64,000 bases of DNA from Isochrysis galbana (GCA_018136815.1 CM030936.1:2631079-2695078), one strand, 5' to 3'; positions 40,980-51,098 are shown, numbered from the stretch's first letter. Notes: generated by a model not told the origin, from the sequence alone. Numbers and translations: made by a program.

Positions 40980-43172
40980 CTACTGGGCCGGACGGAGAAC
41001 AACCATCGTGCGGAGGCGGCGGTGGACTTCTGGGTCGTTACCACACTCGCCACTGCCGCCTTCGCAGAGAAAACGAATGTACGGTTGGCAAACGACGGGG
41101 TTATGAGCTCCGTCGCCCGTGCCATACTTCCACAGGTCTGCCTCGGGCGTACCAGATGGAGCCCGGGGACGAAAGGCGCAGTACGCGCAGCCGTTGGCGT
41201 CGGTCCACTCCTTGACGTCGCGGTCTAAGTCGTCGAGACGCGGCGCGGTCATGGTGGCATCGGAGGGGCGGCAGCGCGTGAGCGCAGCGCGAAGGGCCGG
41301 GTGACCCGCGTAACGAGAAATTTGCCAGAAGCGGGCTCGCGCTCGAGACCAGCTACCTAGATCCCATTCCGAGAGGCCCGAATCGGCCGGAAGCCCAAGG
41401 CCGTTCGGAGGGGGCTCACATTGGCGACGAGAAGACGTGCTTTTGCCGAGGGGACGGTCAAGAAGTGCGTCCGGTAGCGGAGACGATGCGGAGTAATTCG
41501 TAGGTGGAGGAGGAGCCCGACGATTGTCAGCGCCAGTCGTCTTGCGGTTCGAGTTGTTGTTTTGCGATTTTAATGCCTCGGCCACCGCCGCTTGGACGGC
41601 GGCGACCATCGAAGCCGTAGTGTCCACGGGATTAGAGGCAGCCTGAGCAACCTTGGCGGTCTTGGTGGGCTTGGAAGTAGTCGCCGGCGGCGTCACGGCG
41701 GCGACCGTGGTGACCGACGCTTGTTGTTGGCCAGCGCGGGCTTGTTCGTACGGGCTCAGGTAGCGCTGGCAGAGGTTGACGCACGAAAGGGCCGAACGAG
41801 GGAGCTCGTGGTTCTCGACGCGGAAGCGAGTCTTTGCAAGACACTCGCCGAACTTGGTCGCGTTATCCACGCCGCGAGCCGCGTCGACCTTGTCGTTCCG
41901 GATGATGGACTCGAATCGTTGATTGATATCGTGCGACATGTTTGGGTGGTCCCAGACCGTCGTGGCATCCACCTTCGCGTCACCCATCTTGCGGACGTAC
42001 GCGCGCACCAAATTCTTGGATAACTCTAAGAGATCGGAGCCGGCTTCACGGGCTACGAGCCTGTCCCACTCCATGGAGGCGGAGTCTTTGGCGAAGCCGG
42101 GCACGTTGGCCGCGAAGGTGGCGTCGCACTTGCGGAGAAGCACGTCGCAGGCCAGTGCGGGGTTGAGAGAGAGGACCGGGTCTTCGGCGAGATCGAGGAG
42201 GAAGGCGTAGATCCTTTGGTTGCCGGTGGTGCACAAGTTGGCGGCCGCTAGCAAGGATGTAAAGATTTCACGGTGGTCGCAGCCGAGCGAGAGGGCGCGC
42301 TCGAGCGGCTTGATGAAGGACAGACGAAAATCATTCCAGGAGGTGGCCGCTGTCTGGACGTTGTCCGAGGCCAGGCCCTTCGGGAACTTGATCTCGGAAA
42401 GCTCTTTGCCCATTCGGACTTGGTGATGGAGGGTGCGGTCGAGGAAGAAGCGGCTCCGAGCCCACTTGGTCACGTGCTCCTTCTCGAAAAACACGCGGTA
42501 GTGCCAAACATTGCCGGCTCGAGAGAGGCCGCCGTTGAGAATGGCGTGGATGAGCTCGAAATCGTCGGACTTCCTGTAGAGAGAGGCTACCTCGTAGGCG
42601 GCATCCTCAAACAGTTGGCCCCACGAGGCTAGGATGACCTCTCGCTCAGAAGCATCACCGGCGAGGCTTGGATCGACGGGATGGCGCCGAGCCGCCGGAT
42701 TTGGAAGCGAGCGGAGGCCCGCGACGGTGGGTGGAGGTTGGGGATCAGAAACAGGCTTGGCTGACGGGACAGGAACAGGCGTATTGGGTCCGGGATCGGA
42801 AATCGAATTCGGCGGAACGGAGAACGGCGCGGCGGGCAAAGGTTGAGAAGGGAACTTAACCGAGGCCGGAGGGGCACCAATGGAGTTGTCTCCTTCTTCC
42901 ACAAGCGGTGGCGAGGTTTCGACTCGAGACGAAGTCGTAGTGCCCGCTTGGCGGGAATCGGGGCGTCGGGGCGCGATGCGCGATGACGGAGAGGGAGTCG
43001 CGAGTCGCGCGGGAAAACCCAACCGGGAGCATACGATAGGGAAGTGTACAAGGCCCCCTATACCCGCAACAAGTCGGAGGTTTTTTTTGGACTTTTGACT
43101 TTTGTAAAACTTTTGTGGGATTTCGGGGTTTTCGTTTTCGCGTTTTCGCACCATGTAAAATGTAAACTGCAT
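40980..43172 (-). CDS. gag-like protein of a retroelement
   Basis: The first ATG in frame is at 43172 (MQFTFYMVRKREN), with another at 43154. Residues 1-200 are basic then Pro/Ser-rich. About 200-480 is a helical region: REVILASWGQLFEDAAYEVA, NVWHYRVFFEKEHVTKWARS, WNDFRLSFIKPLERALSLGC and ICDVLLRKCDATF-like sequence. After an Ala/Thr/Pro linker, the C-terminus has CAYCAFRPRAPSGTPEAD, then CQPYIRFLCEGGSGECGNDP and VH, spacing that suggests a zinc-binding knuckle. It ends at TAG with the same frame open beyond. Capsid function is inference from position and composition. Confidence 0.55.
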   Translation of the reverse strand: MQFTFYMVRKRENENPEIPQKFYKSQKSKKNLRLVAGIGGLVHFPIVCSRLGFPARLATPSPSSRIAPRRPDSRQAGTTTSSRVETSPPLVEEGDNSIGAPPASVKFPSQPLPAAPFSVPPNSISDPGPNTPVPVPSAKPVSDPQPPPTVAGLRSLPNPAARRHPVDPSLAGDASEREVILASWGQLFEDAAYEVASLYRKSDDFELIHAILNGGLSRAGNVWHYRVFFEKEHVTKWARSRFFLDRTLHHQVRMGKELSEIKFPKGLASDNVQTAATSWNDFRLSFIKPLERALSLGCDHREIFTSLLAAANLCTTGNQRIYAFLLDLAEDPVLSLNPALACDVLLRKCDATFAANVPGFAKDSASMEWDRLVAREAGSDLLELSKNLVRAYVRKMGDAKVDATTVWDHPNMSHDINQRFESIIRNDKVDAARGVDNATKFGECLAKTRFRVENHELPRSALSCVNLCQRYLSPYEQARAGQQQASVTTVAAVTPPATTSKPTKTAKVAQAASNPVDTTASMVAAVQAAVAEALKSQNNNSNRKTTGADNRRAPPPPTNYSASSPLPDALLDRPLGKSTSSRRQCEPPPNGLGLPADSGLSEWDLGSWSRARARFWQISRYAGHPALRAALTRCRPSDATMTAPRLDDLDRDVKEWTDANGCAYCAFRPRAPSGTPEADLWKYGTGDGAHNPVVCQPYIRFLCEGGSGECGNDPEVHRRLRTMVVLRPAQ

Positions 43173-43417
43173 TGTAAGATCATCTTCATATGCTATCCTG
43201 CTTAGGGATTCTAGTCTGCCTATGTGAAGGCCTCTCCGCCCAAAAAAATCTCTCCCCAAGTGCCCCAGCCGATAGGCAAGCACTGGCAAATCACTTTTTA
43301 GGCAAAAACTAGGGTACTCCTAAATATAGAGACAGCTTCTTTTTTTTACATGGGAGAAAGGTAACTACAGTGTGAACTACTAGCGAGCCCTCACGCCAGG
43401 GTTGTGCGCGGCTCGCG
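43173..43417. other. short intergenic region
   Basis: Between the gag-like start (minus) and the OPR/FASTK-like gene (plus). It has T-runs at 43333-43341 and no feature that decides promoter position. Confidence 0.4.
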
Positions 43418-44929
43418 ATGCTGCGCGGGGGGCGCGCGGTGCCGTGGGAGCGGCTGCGGCCGGTGGGCCCGCGGCCGGCGCGCGAGCTGAGTGCACTTCT
43501 CTCCCACGCTGGTCGGATTGACACGCTTCTCCGAATTCACGCCGAGCACGCGTCCCACTTCGACCAGGCGCACGTGGGCATGCTTTGGCGGAGGCTCGGC
43601 TCGATCGCGAGTGCAGACGTCGGACAGCGCGAGTGGGCGCGCCGGCACGGCGAGTACGCGCTTGATGGCGCCCGCAAGACGACGCTCGAGCTTGCGCCAG
43701 CGCTCCAGGCGCCCACCGTCGGCGCGACCGCCGAGGGAATCTGGCGTGCCGGGCTCGGCTTCTCTCCTGCATGGGACGATGTGTGGCGTATGCTGGAAGC
43801 GACAGCTTTGGCAAGGGTTGACGATCTCAGCGGCGACGCCCTGGCTCGCATTGCTGTGCCTTTCGCCAGAGTGCCGGAGCGCGGGATCCAGGCGCGCCGG
43901 AGGCTGCTCGACACCATCGCCACATTACTCGTCCAGGGTGGGCGCTTCAGCGACGTGTCGTCCAGAGATGTGGTTCGGCTTGCGCGCACGTACGCTTCAG
44001 CTGGGCACAGCGCGCCCAGCCTTGCGGGACTCATGGTAGTCCGAGCTGCGCGTTCTACCACCGAATTCGGGGGCGCGCAACTGACAAAGCTGATCCAAGC
44101 ACTAGCGCGGCTCGGCGCCGCCGAGGAGGCGGAGCGAGCTGGCCTGTTTCGGAGAGCGGCGCAGGAAGTTGACACGTTGGATGCTTCGAGCCTTGCAGGG
44201 CTCGCATGGAGTCTCGCTCACGCACGTGTTGGCGAGCCGAAATTATATCGCCGTATCGCTGCGGCCGTCGTCAACGGGCTGCGCTCCTTCCACACGGCCG
44301 ATCTGGCAGCCCTCACGCACGCCTTTGCGGTCGCTCCGTTAGATCACAACGATTCAGATGTCATGGGCGAGCAGCCTCCGTATGTGCAGCAGCTCTTCGA
44401 GCTTCTGGCGCGCGCGACCGCGCTTCAGGCGGAGACACTACGCCCACATGACCTCGTCTCGCTCACGCGCGCGTTTGCCACCGCCGAACGGGCAGGGCGC
44501 ATCCAGTCGGCTGCCGAGCCACTAGGTGTGCTGAGTGCCGCTGCAAGGACTTGCCTCGACGCGTTTAGCGGTAGTGACCTTGCACTGCTCGCCCACGCGC
44601 TTAGTTCGGTCGGTCAACTCGACGATGCTCTGCTTAAGGTGCTCGCCCCCAAGCTTGTGCCGCGGCTCGATGAACTTGCTACAAAGGAGCTAGTCGCCTT
44701 GACAGTTGCCTTGCGCGGTGCGCGGTGGTCACTCGTCCACAACTCGCATTTGCTTGGCATGCTCGGCTCACAGCTGTATGAGCGGCAGGCTGAGCTAACC
44801 GACGAAGAGCGGTCCGCTGTTGCAAGGTCATTCGGCGCGATGGGTCAACCATCACCGGTCGATTCAGATATTTGGGGGCCTATCCCCCATGGGAGCAGCA
44901 GTGTCGCTACCATCCCGATTGAGGGCTAA
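43418..44929 (+). CDS. OPR/FASTK-like helical repeat protein (RAP family relative), organellar RNA factor
   Basis: The ATG at 43418 gives 503 aa with no intron. The N-terminus MLRGGRAVPWERLRPVGPRP is Arg-rich and acid-free, fitting an organelle leader. From about residue 140 the protein is a run of degenerate 35-40-residue helical pairs: VSSRDVVRLARTYASAGHSA, FGGAQLTKLIQALARLGAAE, LDASSLAGLAWSLAHARVGE, FHTADLAALTHAFAVAPLDH, LRPHDLVSLTRAFATAERAG, FSGSDLALLAHALSSVGQLD, LATKELVALTVALRGARWSL. The (L/V)..L..A(L/F)A pattern is the one preceding RAP domains in FASTK and plastid OPR proteins. No RAP domain is visible at the C-terminus. Such proteins stabilise or process specific organellar RNAs; the target is unknown. 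Confidence 0.7.
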   Translation: MLRGGRAVPWERLRPVGPRPARELSALLSHAGRIDTLLRIHAEHASHFDQAHVGMLWRRLGSIASADVGQREWARRHGEYALDGARKTTLELAPALQAPTVGATAEGIWRAGLGFSPAWDDVWRMLEATALARVDDLSGDALARIAVPFARVPERGIQARRRLLDTIATLLVQGGRFSDVSSRDVVRLARTYASAGHSAPSLAGLMVVRAARSTTEFGGAQLTKLIQALARLGAAEEAERAGLFRRAAQEVDTLDASSLAGLAWSLAHARVGEPKLYRRIAAAVVNGLRSFHTADLAALTHAFAVAPLDHNDSDVMGEQPPYVQQLFELLARATALQAETLRPHDLVSLTRAFATAERAGRIQSAAEPLGVLSAAARTCLDAFSGSDLALLAHALSSVGQLDDALLKVLAPKLVPRLDELATKELVALTVALRGARWSLVHNSHLLGMLGSQLYERQAELTDEERSAVARSFGAMGQPSPVDSDIWGPIPHGSSSVATIPIEG

Positions 44930-45538
44930 GTAATGTTTGTTTGCAATGCGGCCACACAGTCCAAAAAAAAAAGGTCAACATTTCAACGAGCCTTATAGGC
45001 CACAAAACTTTCAGCAAAGGCTAGTATAGTGATGGGGAGTACATATCCGTAGGGCGGTCAAACAGGGGCTTTTCAACAACTAGTAAAAGTCGGGCTGCAT
45101 TTTTTGCCCGTGGTGCGATGCCCAATACAAAAGCCCTCACGGGGCGGCCACCTGCCACTACGAAATAATCTTCGCCAAGACAAAATGGTGCGATTCTCCC
45201 CCCCTCCCCCCCCCTCCGTCATGCGCGTTCACGCTCTACCCGCAAAGAATTTGCAGTCGCGCCCACGGGGGGTTCGGTTCCTTGATATCTAAGCTACATT
45301 TGGCATTTGATTCCCGCCCGAGCTGCAGCGCCGTGTCGGGCTGCCGACAGTCCGACCGCCCCCTGACCCTCTGGCGTCATTGCCCGCGCAGCCCACCCAG
45401 CTCCTCACAGCGCACACTCGGCTACCCTGTCTGCCAAAGACCCCGACCCGACCATCCCGACCCGCCCCTCGCAGCATTCGCTCACACTCGAACTCGGCAT
45501 CGAGGACCAGTACCAGCTCCAGCTCCAGCTCACTGACT
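44930..45538. repeat. contains dispersed TAGGGCGGTCAAAC repeat
   Basis: TAGGGCGGTCAAAC at 45050-45063 begins a stretch (to about 45196: GGCTGCATTTTTTG, then GGCCACCTGCCA and AAAATGGTGC) that aligns with 62166-62316. From 45200 to 45538 there are C-runs and a Glu/Leu-coding frame on the minus strand joined to copy B. Confidence 0.7.
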
Positions 45539-45893
45539 GTCAGAGCAAGGCTGATCTCACTCTTGGAGATTGCCTGCGAGGACGCGCTGGCAGCTAGCGC
45601 TGAACGCGGTTCTTGCGGGGAGCTCATGGAGCTTTCCTCGGGACCCATGTTGGAAGTGACTACGGGCACATTGCGAACGACGCACGGAGGGCGCGGAAAG
45701 TGCGAAAGGAGGCTTGCTTGTGGGGGTTTGGGGGTTGTGGCAGGCGACCGGGGGTGGCTCAGGCGCGTGCTTGACTTGTATTGACTCGATGACTCGGGGT
45801 ATAGACTCGGAAACTCGGGGGGGCTCGCTGGGGAACGCGGAGGGACTCGACGAAGTTGCTACCAAAACCACTCACAAGAAACCCAAAAACCAA
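45539..45893 (+). repeat. dispersed repeat, copy B
   Basis: Same orientation as the copy at 36713-37065. Minus-strand reading shows SIQVKHAPEPPPVACH and EESSMSSPQEPRSALAA. The two copies differ by several short insertions. Confidence 0.85.
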
Positions 45894-46518
45894 CGACAGC
45901 GGCGAGCCGCGGCCCCTCCCTCCTGGCTCTGGCGCGCCCTGTCTTCTTTTACCTACGGGGCAAGAAGACACGTTAGCGCCGGAGGGGAGAGCTGCCGCTC
46001 CCCCTCCCCTCCCTCTTTCCTCTTCCTCCTCTCTTCCCTGCGGCTCAGGCCCATGGCGCGCGCCTGCGCCCCCGGTAGCTTGTCGGTCGGGGGGAAGAGG
46101 GAGAGAGGGACTGGGAGTGTGGAGTGTGGGGGTGGTCTGCGTGCCGGAGCAAGAGCCCCTTGGCATGGTGGTGGTCATGGGTGGTGGTGGGGGGGGGGGG
46201 GGGGCGTTCGCGTTCGCGCGAGCAGAGAGCGCAGGGGGCTCCCGCCAGATTTTCGTGGCAACGTTCTTCCGCGCTTCCAAAACCAAAACCAAAACCAAAA
46301 GCCAAAAGCATGATTGACAAATTTATTACAGGTACTGGTGCCGGTAGGGTGCCGGTAGGGGGCCTCATATCAGCCCTAGAGGGCCCCTATAGCCCTCCCA
46401 CGGCCCCTAGAGGCTCCCTATATAGCCATATGTACTATAAATGGCTTCATTGTCCACCTGGTGGACTGGTGGATTAGTGGTGGATTAGGATTAGGCATAT
46501 AGCATATACGAACGAGGG
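45894..46518. other. no gene; short tandem repeats
   Basis: G-run at 46189-46204, (CCAAAA)n at 46277-46312, and clustered GGGCCCCTAT/CCCTAGAGG palindromes at 46370-46440. Confidence 0.45.
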
Positions 46519-46626
46519 TTAATCATCTACAAACTCGCCCCAATCGTCTTGAGCCTTCTCCCACGTCGCCACATCGGGCGGGTAGCCGCGCCAGAGGACG
46601 CGGTATAATACGGTCCCCTTGCTGGC
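46519..46626 (-). CDS. chromodomain protein, terminal exon
   Basis: A TGATGCAG acceptor at 46627 opens a 35-residue exon, ASKGTVLYRVLWRGYPPDVA then TWEKAQDDWGEFVDD and stop. The (Y)xVxWRGYPPxxxTWE pattern is the second half of a chromodomain, which binds methylated histone tails; retroelement integrases of the chromovirus type also end in such a domain. The first half must be in an upstream exon that I could not define; ATGTTGGGAAGAGTACTT at about 46724 is a candidate first exon. The gene diverges from the JmjC gene. Confidence 0.6.
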   Translation of the reverse strand, partial: ASKGTVLYRVLWRGYPPDVATWEKAQDDWGEFVDD

Positions 46627-47236
46627 CTGCATCACAGGAGAAATGAGGTGAGTAAACTGAGACGGCGGCAGCTGCTTAGACCGCCCTACTGTACTTGAGC
46701 AGGTGTAAAGTACTCTTCCCAACATCTTCAGATTTTTTTTTCGAGGTGGTGAAGACAAGGGGACGGCGCTCGGGGGCCGTCCGCGTTGAGTGCCGCGAGT
46801 GGGGCGGGAGACTGGAGAGTAAGCGAAAGGCGGGAGGAAAGGTGGAGGGAAGGTGGGGAGTGGAGAAGGCGGGGGGAGGGGCGGGGGCGGGGGAAGGCGG
46901 CAAAGGAGGGGGACACACGCACGCGGCGTGACAGAACCCGACTCGGATCCGACAAACCCCACATACACCCACGCACGTGGCTCGTGCTCTGGGCGGCAGC
47001 CCCAAGTCGTTTTGGGGGGCCTGCTGGTGTAAGAAGCACAACAAGCAGAGGAGAGACAGGGAGAAGCCACCTGCGGCGCTGGCCGTTGGCGCTCAAGCAG
47101 CGCAGAGGAGAGACAGGGAGAAGCCACCTGCGGCGCTGGCCGTTGCCGCTCAAGCAGCGCTGGTCACAGGGTGACAGAAGGGGTCAAAAGGAGAGTAATT
47201 GAGAGAAGAAGAAGGAGAGGGGAGTTTGCTGCGCCG
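46627..47236. promoter_or_regulatory. intergenic region between chromodomain and JmjC genes
   Basis: 46760-46910 is purine-rich on +, thus pyrimidine-rich for the chromodomain gene. 47045-47101 and 47102-47158 are tandem copies of a 57-bp unit (GCAGAGGAGAGACAGGGAG...). A first exon of the chromodomain gene may lie near 46690-46730. Confidence 0.55.
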
Positions 47237-48448
47237 ATGGTTCCATCTGTCCGCCGGCTCAGCCCGTCCGACGCCGCTGAAGCCTCCGCCCTGCTGGCTG
47301 GTGCGGCCGAGCCCCTCGTGCTGTCTGGCCGAATCGAGAGTTGGCGCGCACGCGGCTGGACTCCGCTCCGCCTGGCGCGCGAGCACGGCGCCGCCGAGCT
47401 GTGCGTGCGGCTGCATCCTCGCGGCCTCAATCACGCGCGGGAGGCTGAGTGCGTCCAGCAGCGCGCTTCGCTCGCCCAGCTCTGCGCGTGGCTCGAGGGT
47501 TCCCAGGAGACGGGTGGCCTTGCGCGCTACAGTCGGCGAGAGTTTGTGGCATACAGCGATTATCAGGACATGGGTGTCGTGTTTTCCGGTGACCGCGAAG
47601 CCCTTTCTGCCATAGACTGGTCAACAGTCGGCATACCACGTGATGGGGCACATTCAACGCTATGGCTGGGTTCAGAGGGTGCGCACACCCCGATTCACCA
47701 GGACAGCTATGGTTGGAACCTAGTAGCACAACTGCATGGTACCAAACGGTGGCGGCTCTACCATCCTCAAGATCTCTCGCTGCACCCGACCAGGATCCCG
47801 TACGAGGAAAGCTCCGTGTACGCATACGGTGGAGCCCCTCCTGACAACAAAAGAGCTGAGCAAGACTCGCCCAGCATCTGGGAAACCACACTTGGACCGG
47901 GAGATGTTCTATTCGTACCCAAACATTGGTGGCATCTCGTAACGACCACATCCTCCTCTGCGTTGTCAGTGAACACCTGGGTAGATGCTGCCGACGACGC
48001 CCATGACCGCCTCCGCGAAGCGCTCGTGCGTTCGGTTATTTGTGCGATGATGCAGCACTACGAGGTCACATTCCTTGCTGCCAAAACGGCACGGACAGAT
48101 GATTGTGAGTCTCCTGCCCCCCCAGCGCCTTTCAAAGGGCAGTCGATGCCCACAGCTGAAGCACACCCATCTGCAGAGGACACAATGGCACGCTCAGAGG
48201 CATGGCTCAACCCTACCGAGGAGGTGTGGTCGCCTTCCGACAATCTCGCGGCCGTGCACACATCCTTGGTGGAGGCGCACCCAGAGTACAAGGAGCACGC
48301 ACCGCAGATTTCCGCCGCGGACATTGTCGACGCATTCTGCACAGGTGAGGCTTTAGATGCGGCGATGCGTGCCCTACGCCGACGTTGCGGGCGTCTTAGA
48401 ACTTGCAAGCGCCCTCGAGATGACGAAACAGAGGTCACTCCGGACTGA
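47237..48448 (+). CDS. JmjC-domain (cupin_8) 2-oxoglutarate oxygenase, HSPBAP1-like
   Basis: The ATG at 47237 (MVPSVRRLSPSDAAEASALL) gives 403 aa without introns. The first part, EPLVLSGRIESWRARGWTPL, is the entry segment of small JmjC hydroxylases. The core has LWLGSEGAHTPIHQDSYGWN with iron ligands H154 and D156, then LVAQLHGTKRWRLYHPQD with the Thr/Lys that binds 2-oxoglutarate, and VLFVPKHWWHLVTTTSSSAL with third ligand H233. All three metal ligands are present, so the enzyme should be active. It is most like HSPBAP1/JMJD-type protein hydroxylases in length and order; histone demethylation is not implied. The C-terminal 110 residues are acidic then basic and unassigned. Confidence 0.88.
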   Translation: MVPSVRRLSPSDAAEASALLAGAAEPLVLSGRIESWRARGWTPLRLAREHGAAELCVRLHPRGLNHAREAECVQQRASLAQLCAWLEGSQETGGLARYSRREFVAYSDYQDMGVVFSGDREALSAIDWSTVGIPRDGAHSTLWLGSEGAHTPIHQDSYGWNLVAQLHGTKRWRLYHPQDLSLHPTRIPYEESSVYAYGGAPPDNKRAEQDSPSIWETTLGPGDVLFVPKHWWHLVTTTSSSALSVNTWVDAADDAHDRLREALVRSVICAMMQHYEVTFLAAKTARTDDCESPAPPAPFKGQSMPTAEAHPSAEDTMARSEAWLNPTEEVWSPSDNLAAVHTSLVEAHPEYKEHAPQISAADIVDAFCTGEALDAAMRALRRRCGRLRTCKRPRDDETEVTPD

Positions 48449-49141
48449 AACGCGGGGGGGCCGGACATGCTATAGCGAGCCTACTGATGAGCGCCGGTAT
48501 ACTATGGCAAGACGCGGTCGCGAGAACGGAGAGGGTAGCGCTTGTGAACCAATCGTGAAATAAGTGCAAACGCATGCACACAACCAGCATCGGATACGTT
48601 GCAGAGGCTACAGAAGTTTTGCTTCCATAATTGCTGGCACAAGTCGCAATAATTTGCATGTGCCCACATTTACATGGAGAAAAGAAAAGAGAAAACAACA
48701 TTGTTGTGGGCATGTCTATGCTAGCACGCTATGTGGAGCCAAGTTAACCTCAGTTTGGCTGGCGGTGGGCATGGCCCAGCTCGCTGCAAGCTAATTCGCG
48801 CTTGCCGTCGCCTCTAATGTGATGCTCTGTGGTTGCAGTACGTGGTTAAATAAGCTAGCGCACACTAACGTTGCACGCACTGCAACTGCACGCGCATTTG
48901 TTGCCCGGGCGCGCTACTGCTCGCGGCGACGTGCATAGACTGACATAAAGTTTTATGCTTTAGCTTTAGCAGCCACATTCGCCCCCTACATCATATTACT
49001 CCTGCTAGCCTACGCACCTAGGCCTAGCAAACCAAAAAAGGCGCCTAAAACGCGCGATACACCCCCCCACGTGCAATCACCCACCACACTGACCAACAGG
49101 TGCTCCACCCGCCACGCACTGTACCAACGGCACTACGACAA
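48449..49141. other. no gene seen
   Basis: Moderate-GC 3' flank with no repeats or frames that stand out. Confidence 0.4.
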
Positions 49142-49829
49142 CTAGCCCAGAGAAGACCTGCCACTTAGCGCGGCACAGGAGCAAGACGAGGACCAGGCCA
49201 CTAGGGGCAGGAGCACACTACACCGCTCAGATAAGAAAATTTTGCAACTGGGAATATGGGCCGCTGCACTGAGCCGCTGTGGGCATACTGATCCACCATG
49301 CGCTGCGCTGTCGATAGACGTTCTCTTTGGACGATACTTCACTGACGAGGAACCTCCCATGTTGAAGGCGCGGGGAGGTTTGTTTTGGCTGTCGCGCTCC
49401 ACCTCACTCACACTCACGCCTCTGCCCTCTGACTCAGCCGAATTCATTCATATTGCTTAATTCAGTCTCCCCTTGCTCCTCTTGCATGGATGTCGAAGCT
49501 GACGCTTCTCCCGCCTCACTGCTCACGCTAGCGTGCACTTCAAGGGATTCCTGATTTGCCGTGAAGGATGCTTGGCTGCAATGCAAGCCCGTGTCAGTTG
49601 AGAGACCTTGCTCACGTTGCAGGTCATCTATGAGTAATCCCACATCGTTATCCTCACCAAATTTCCAAGCACTACCACCATCGATGAAGTGCACCGGTGC
49701 GTGAGCCGGCCGGTGATGTTGACGATACTTAATTAATGAAAAAATGAGTGTTGTTGGGCGCTTAGGAATTTTAGTCTCTATCGACACGTGCTGCACCTGA
49801 TTTGACCACCCAGCAATCTCCTTCCCCAC
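49142..49829 (-). pseudogene. possible degenerate gene, two overlapping frames
   Basis: Frame 1 (49829-49434) has FGEDNDVGLLIDDLQREQGL and SSEAGEASASTSMQEEQGET; frame 2 (49447-49142) has PKRTSIDSAAHGGSVCPQRL and AAAHIPSCKIFL. The frames overlap by 14 bases, as with a frameshift. No family is recognised. It could equally be two exons or chance. Confidence 0.25.
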
Positions 49830-50173
49830 AGCTCCTCTCTGATGAGTTGCTCCTCACCCTCCCATTAGGCCCCCTTGCCTGCGAAACCAAAACAGGATCT
49901 TGGCGAGGGGGGCTGTGTGAGTGTGGAGGGAGGGCCGCTCCGGCTAGCGTAGGTAGAAAGCTAGTGAAGAGCTGGGGCTTGCAGAAGGGGAGAAGGGTGC
50001 TTGCGCTTGCCACGGCAGGGAATCCTGGCTTGAATGAGAGTGCGAGCGCTAGTCCCGTCCCTTTGTCGCGCCGCGACCCATAAAACTTTGTTAAACTTAA
50101 ATTATACCTGGCGCCCCGAGTAGCAACACGGGCTTGTGTGCAATATAGGGCACCTCAGCCGGCGTTTGCGTTC
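49830..50173. other. no gene; repeat-like
   Basis: 50080-50105 (GTTAAACTTAAATTATACC) resembles the A/T-rich ends seen near 33725-33765. Nothing coding was seen. Confidence 0.35.
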
Positions 50174-50735
50174 GCCCTCGCCCAGTTTGCCGTACCTTTC
50201 TGCAAGTATGGTGATGCTAAGCCAAGGTGGAGGAGGAGCTAGTAAAGTACGTGAGCGAGTAGCAAGCTGAGATACAACAGCACATGCCGCCCTCGCCCAG
50301 TTTGCCTTACCGTTCTGCAAGTATGGTGAAGCCAAGCCAAGGTGGAGGAGGAGCTAGTAAAGTACGTGAGCGAGTAGCAAGCTGAGATACAACAGCACAC
50401 GCCGCCCTCGCCCAGTTTGCCTTACCGTTCTGCAAGTATGGTGAAGCCAAGCCAAGGTGGAGGAGGAGCTAGTAAAGTACCTGAGCGAGAAGCAAGCTGA
50501 GAACAGCAGCACACGCCAACGTTGATGAAAGCCGCAGTGAAAATAGCAGCGCAACGTCATAACTGCACGACCGGCCAACCAACATGAAATGACGATGACT
50601 ATCTCTGCAAGCTGAGATACAGCAGCACACGCCAACGTTGATGAAAGCCGCAGTGAAAAAGCAGCGCAACGTCAAAACTGCACGACCGGCCAACCAACAT
50701 GAAGTGAAGACGACTATCTCTCGAGGTGCTACGCA
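50174..50735. repeat. compound tandem repeat, 115-bp then 116-bp units
   Basis: Units starting GCCCTCGCCCAGTTTGCC begin at 50174, 50289 and 50404 (period 115). Then units starting AACGTTGATGAAAGCCGC begin at 50518 and 50634 (period 116). Both unit types end with GCAAGCTGAGA..CAGCAGCACACGCC, so the second type keeps the end of the first and has a new beginning. Confidence 0.9.
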
Positions 50736-51098
50736 GCTGCGCACTTCTTGAGCTATGCAGCTATGCACTGCGCGTTGTTGGGCTGCTCTTCCGCGCCACC
50801 GTGCTCTGTTCCCCTTTCAAGTATGGTCGTTGTCGCCTCTGCTAGCCACAATGTGCTCGTGTTGTACGTACGACATTGTTGTCGTTGAAATGGTTTGCCT
50901 TAGATACATGCTGAATACATCTGCCCGCGTCCTCTCCAAATCGCAGCACATTCTACGTCAATCATCACGTCGTACGACGAAGTTGTGTGCTGCGAGGAGC
51001 TCGCATGCATGGTTTAGGGTGTGGCCTTTCAGTAGGAACAAGTTTGTGTCCAGGGTAGAAACATTCATCATTGGCAAAGAAGCAAGAGGGACACTCAC

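Larger units (their letters stand above)
38367..43172 (-). mobile_element. retroelement with gag-like ORF, in-frame TAG and methyltransferase-like end
   Basis: On the minus strand a single reading frame runs from 43172 to 38367, broken only by a TAG at 40982-40980. The first part is gag-like, the second is low-complexity Ser/Glu/Pro and then a conserved C-terminal region. No terminal repeats, reverse transcriptase or integrase were found inside, so it is partial or non-autonomous. A related fragment lies at 27870-28598 on the other strand. Confidence 0.6.

Noticed and set aside
40732-41106. + strand frames opposite the retroelement
   Set aside because: Shadows of the continuous minus-strand frame.
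46045-46317. ORFs around the G-run at 46190
   Set aside because: Short, in conflict across frames, and caused by simple repeats.
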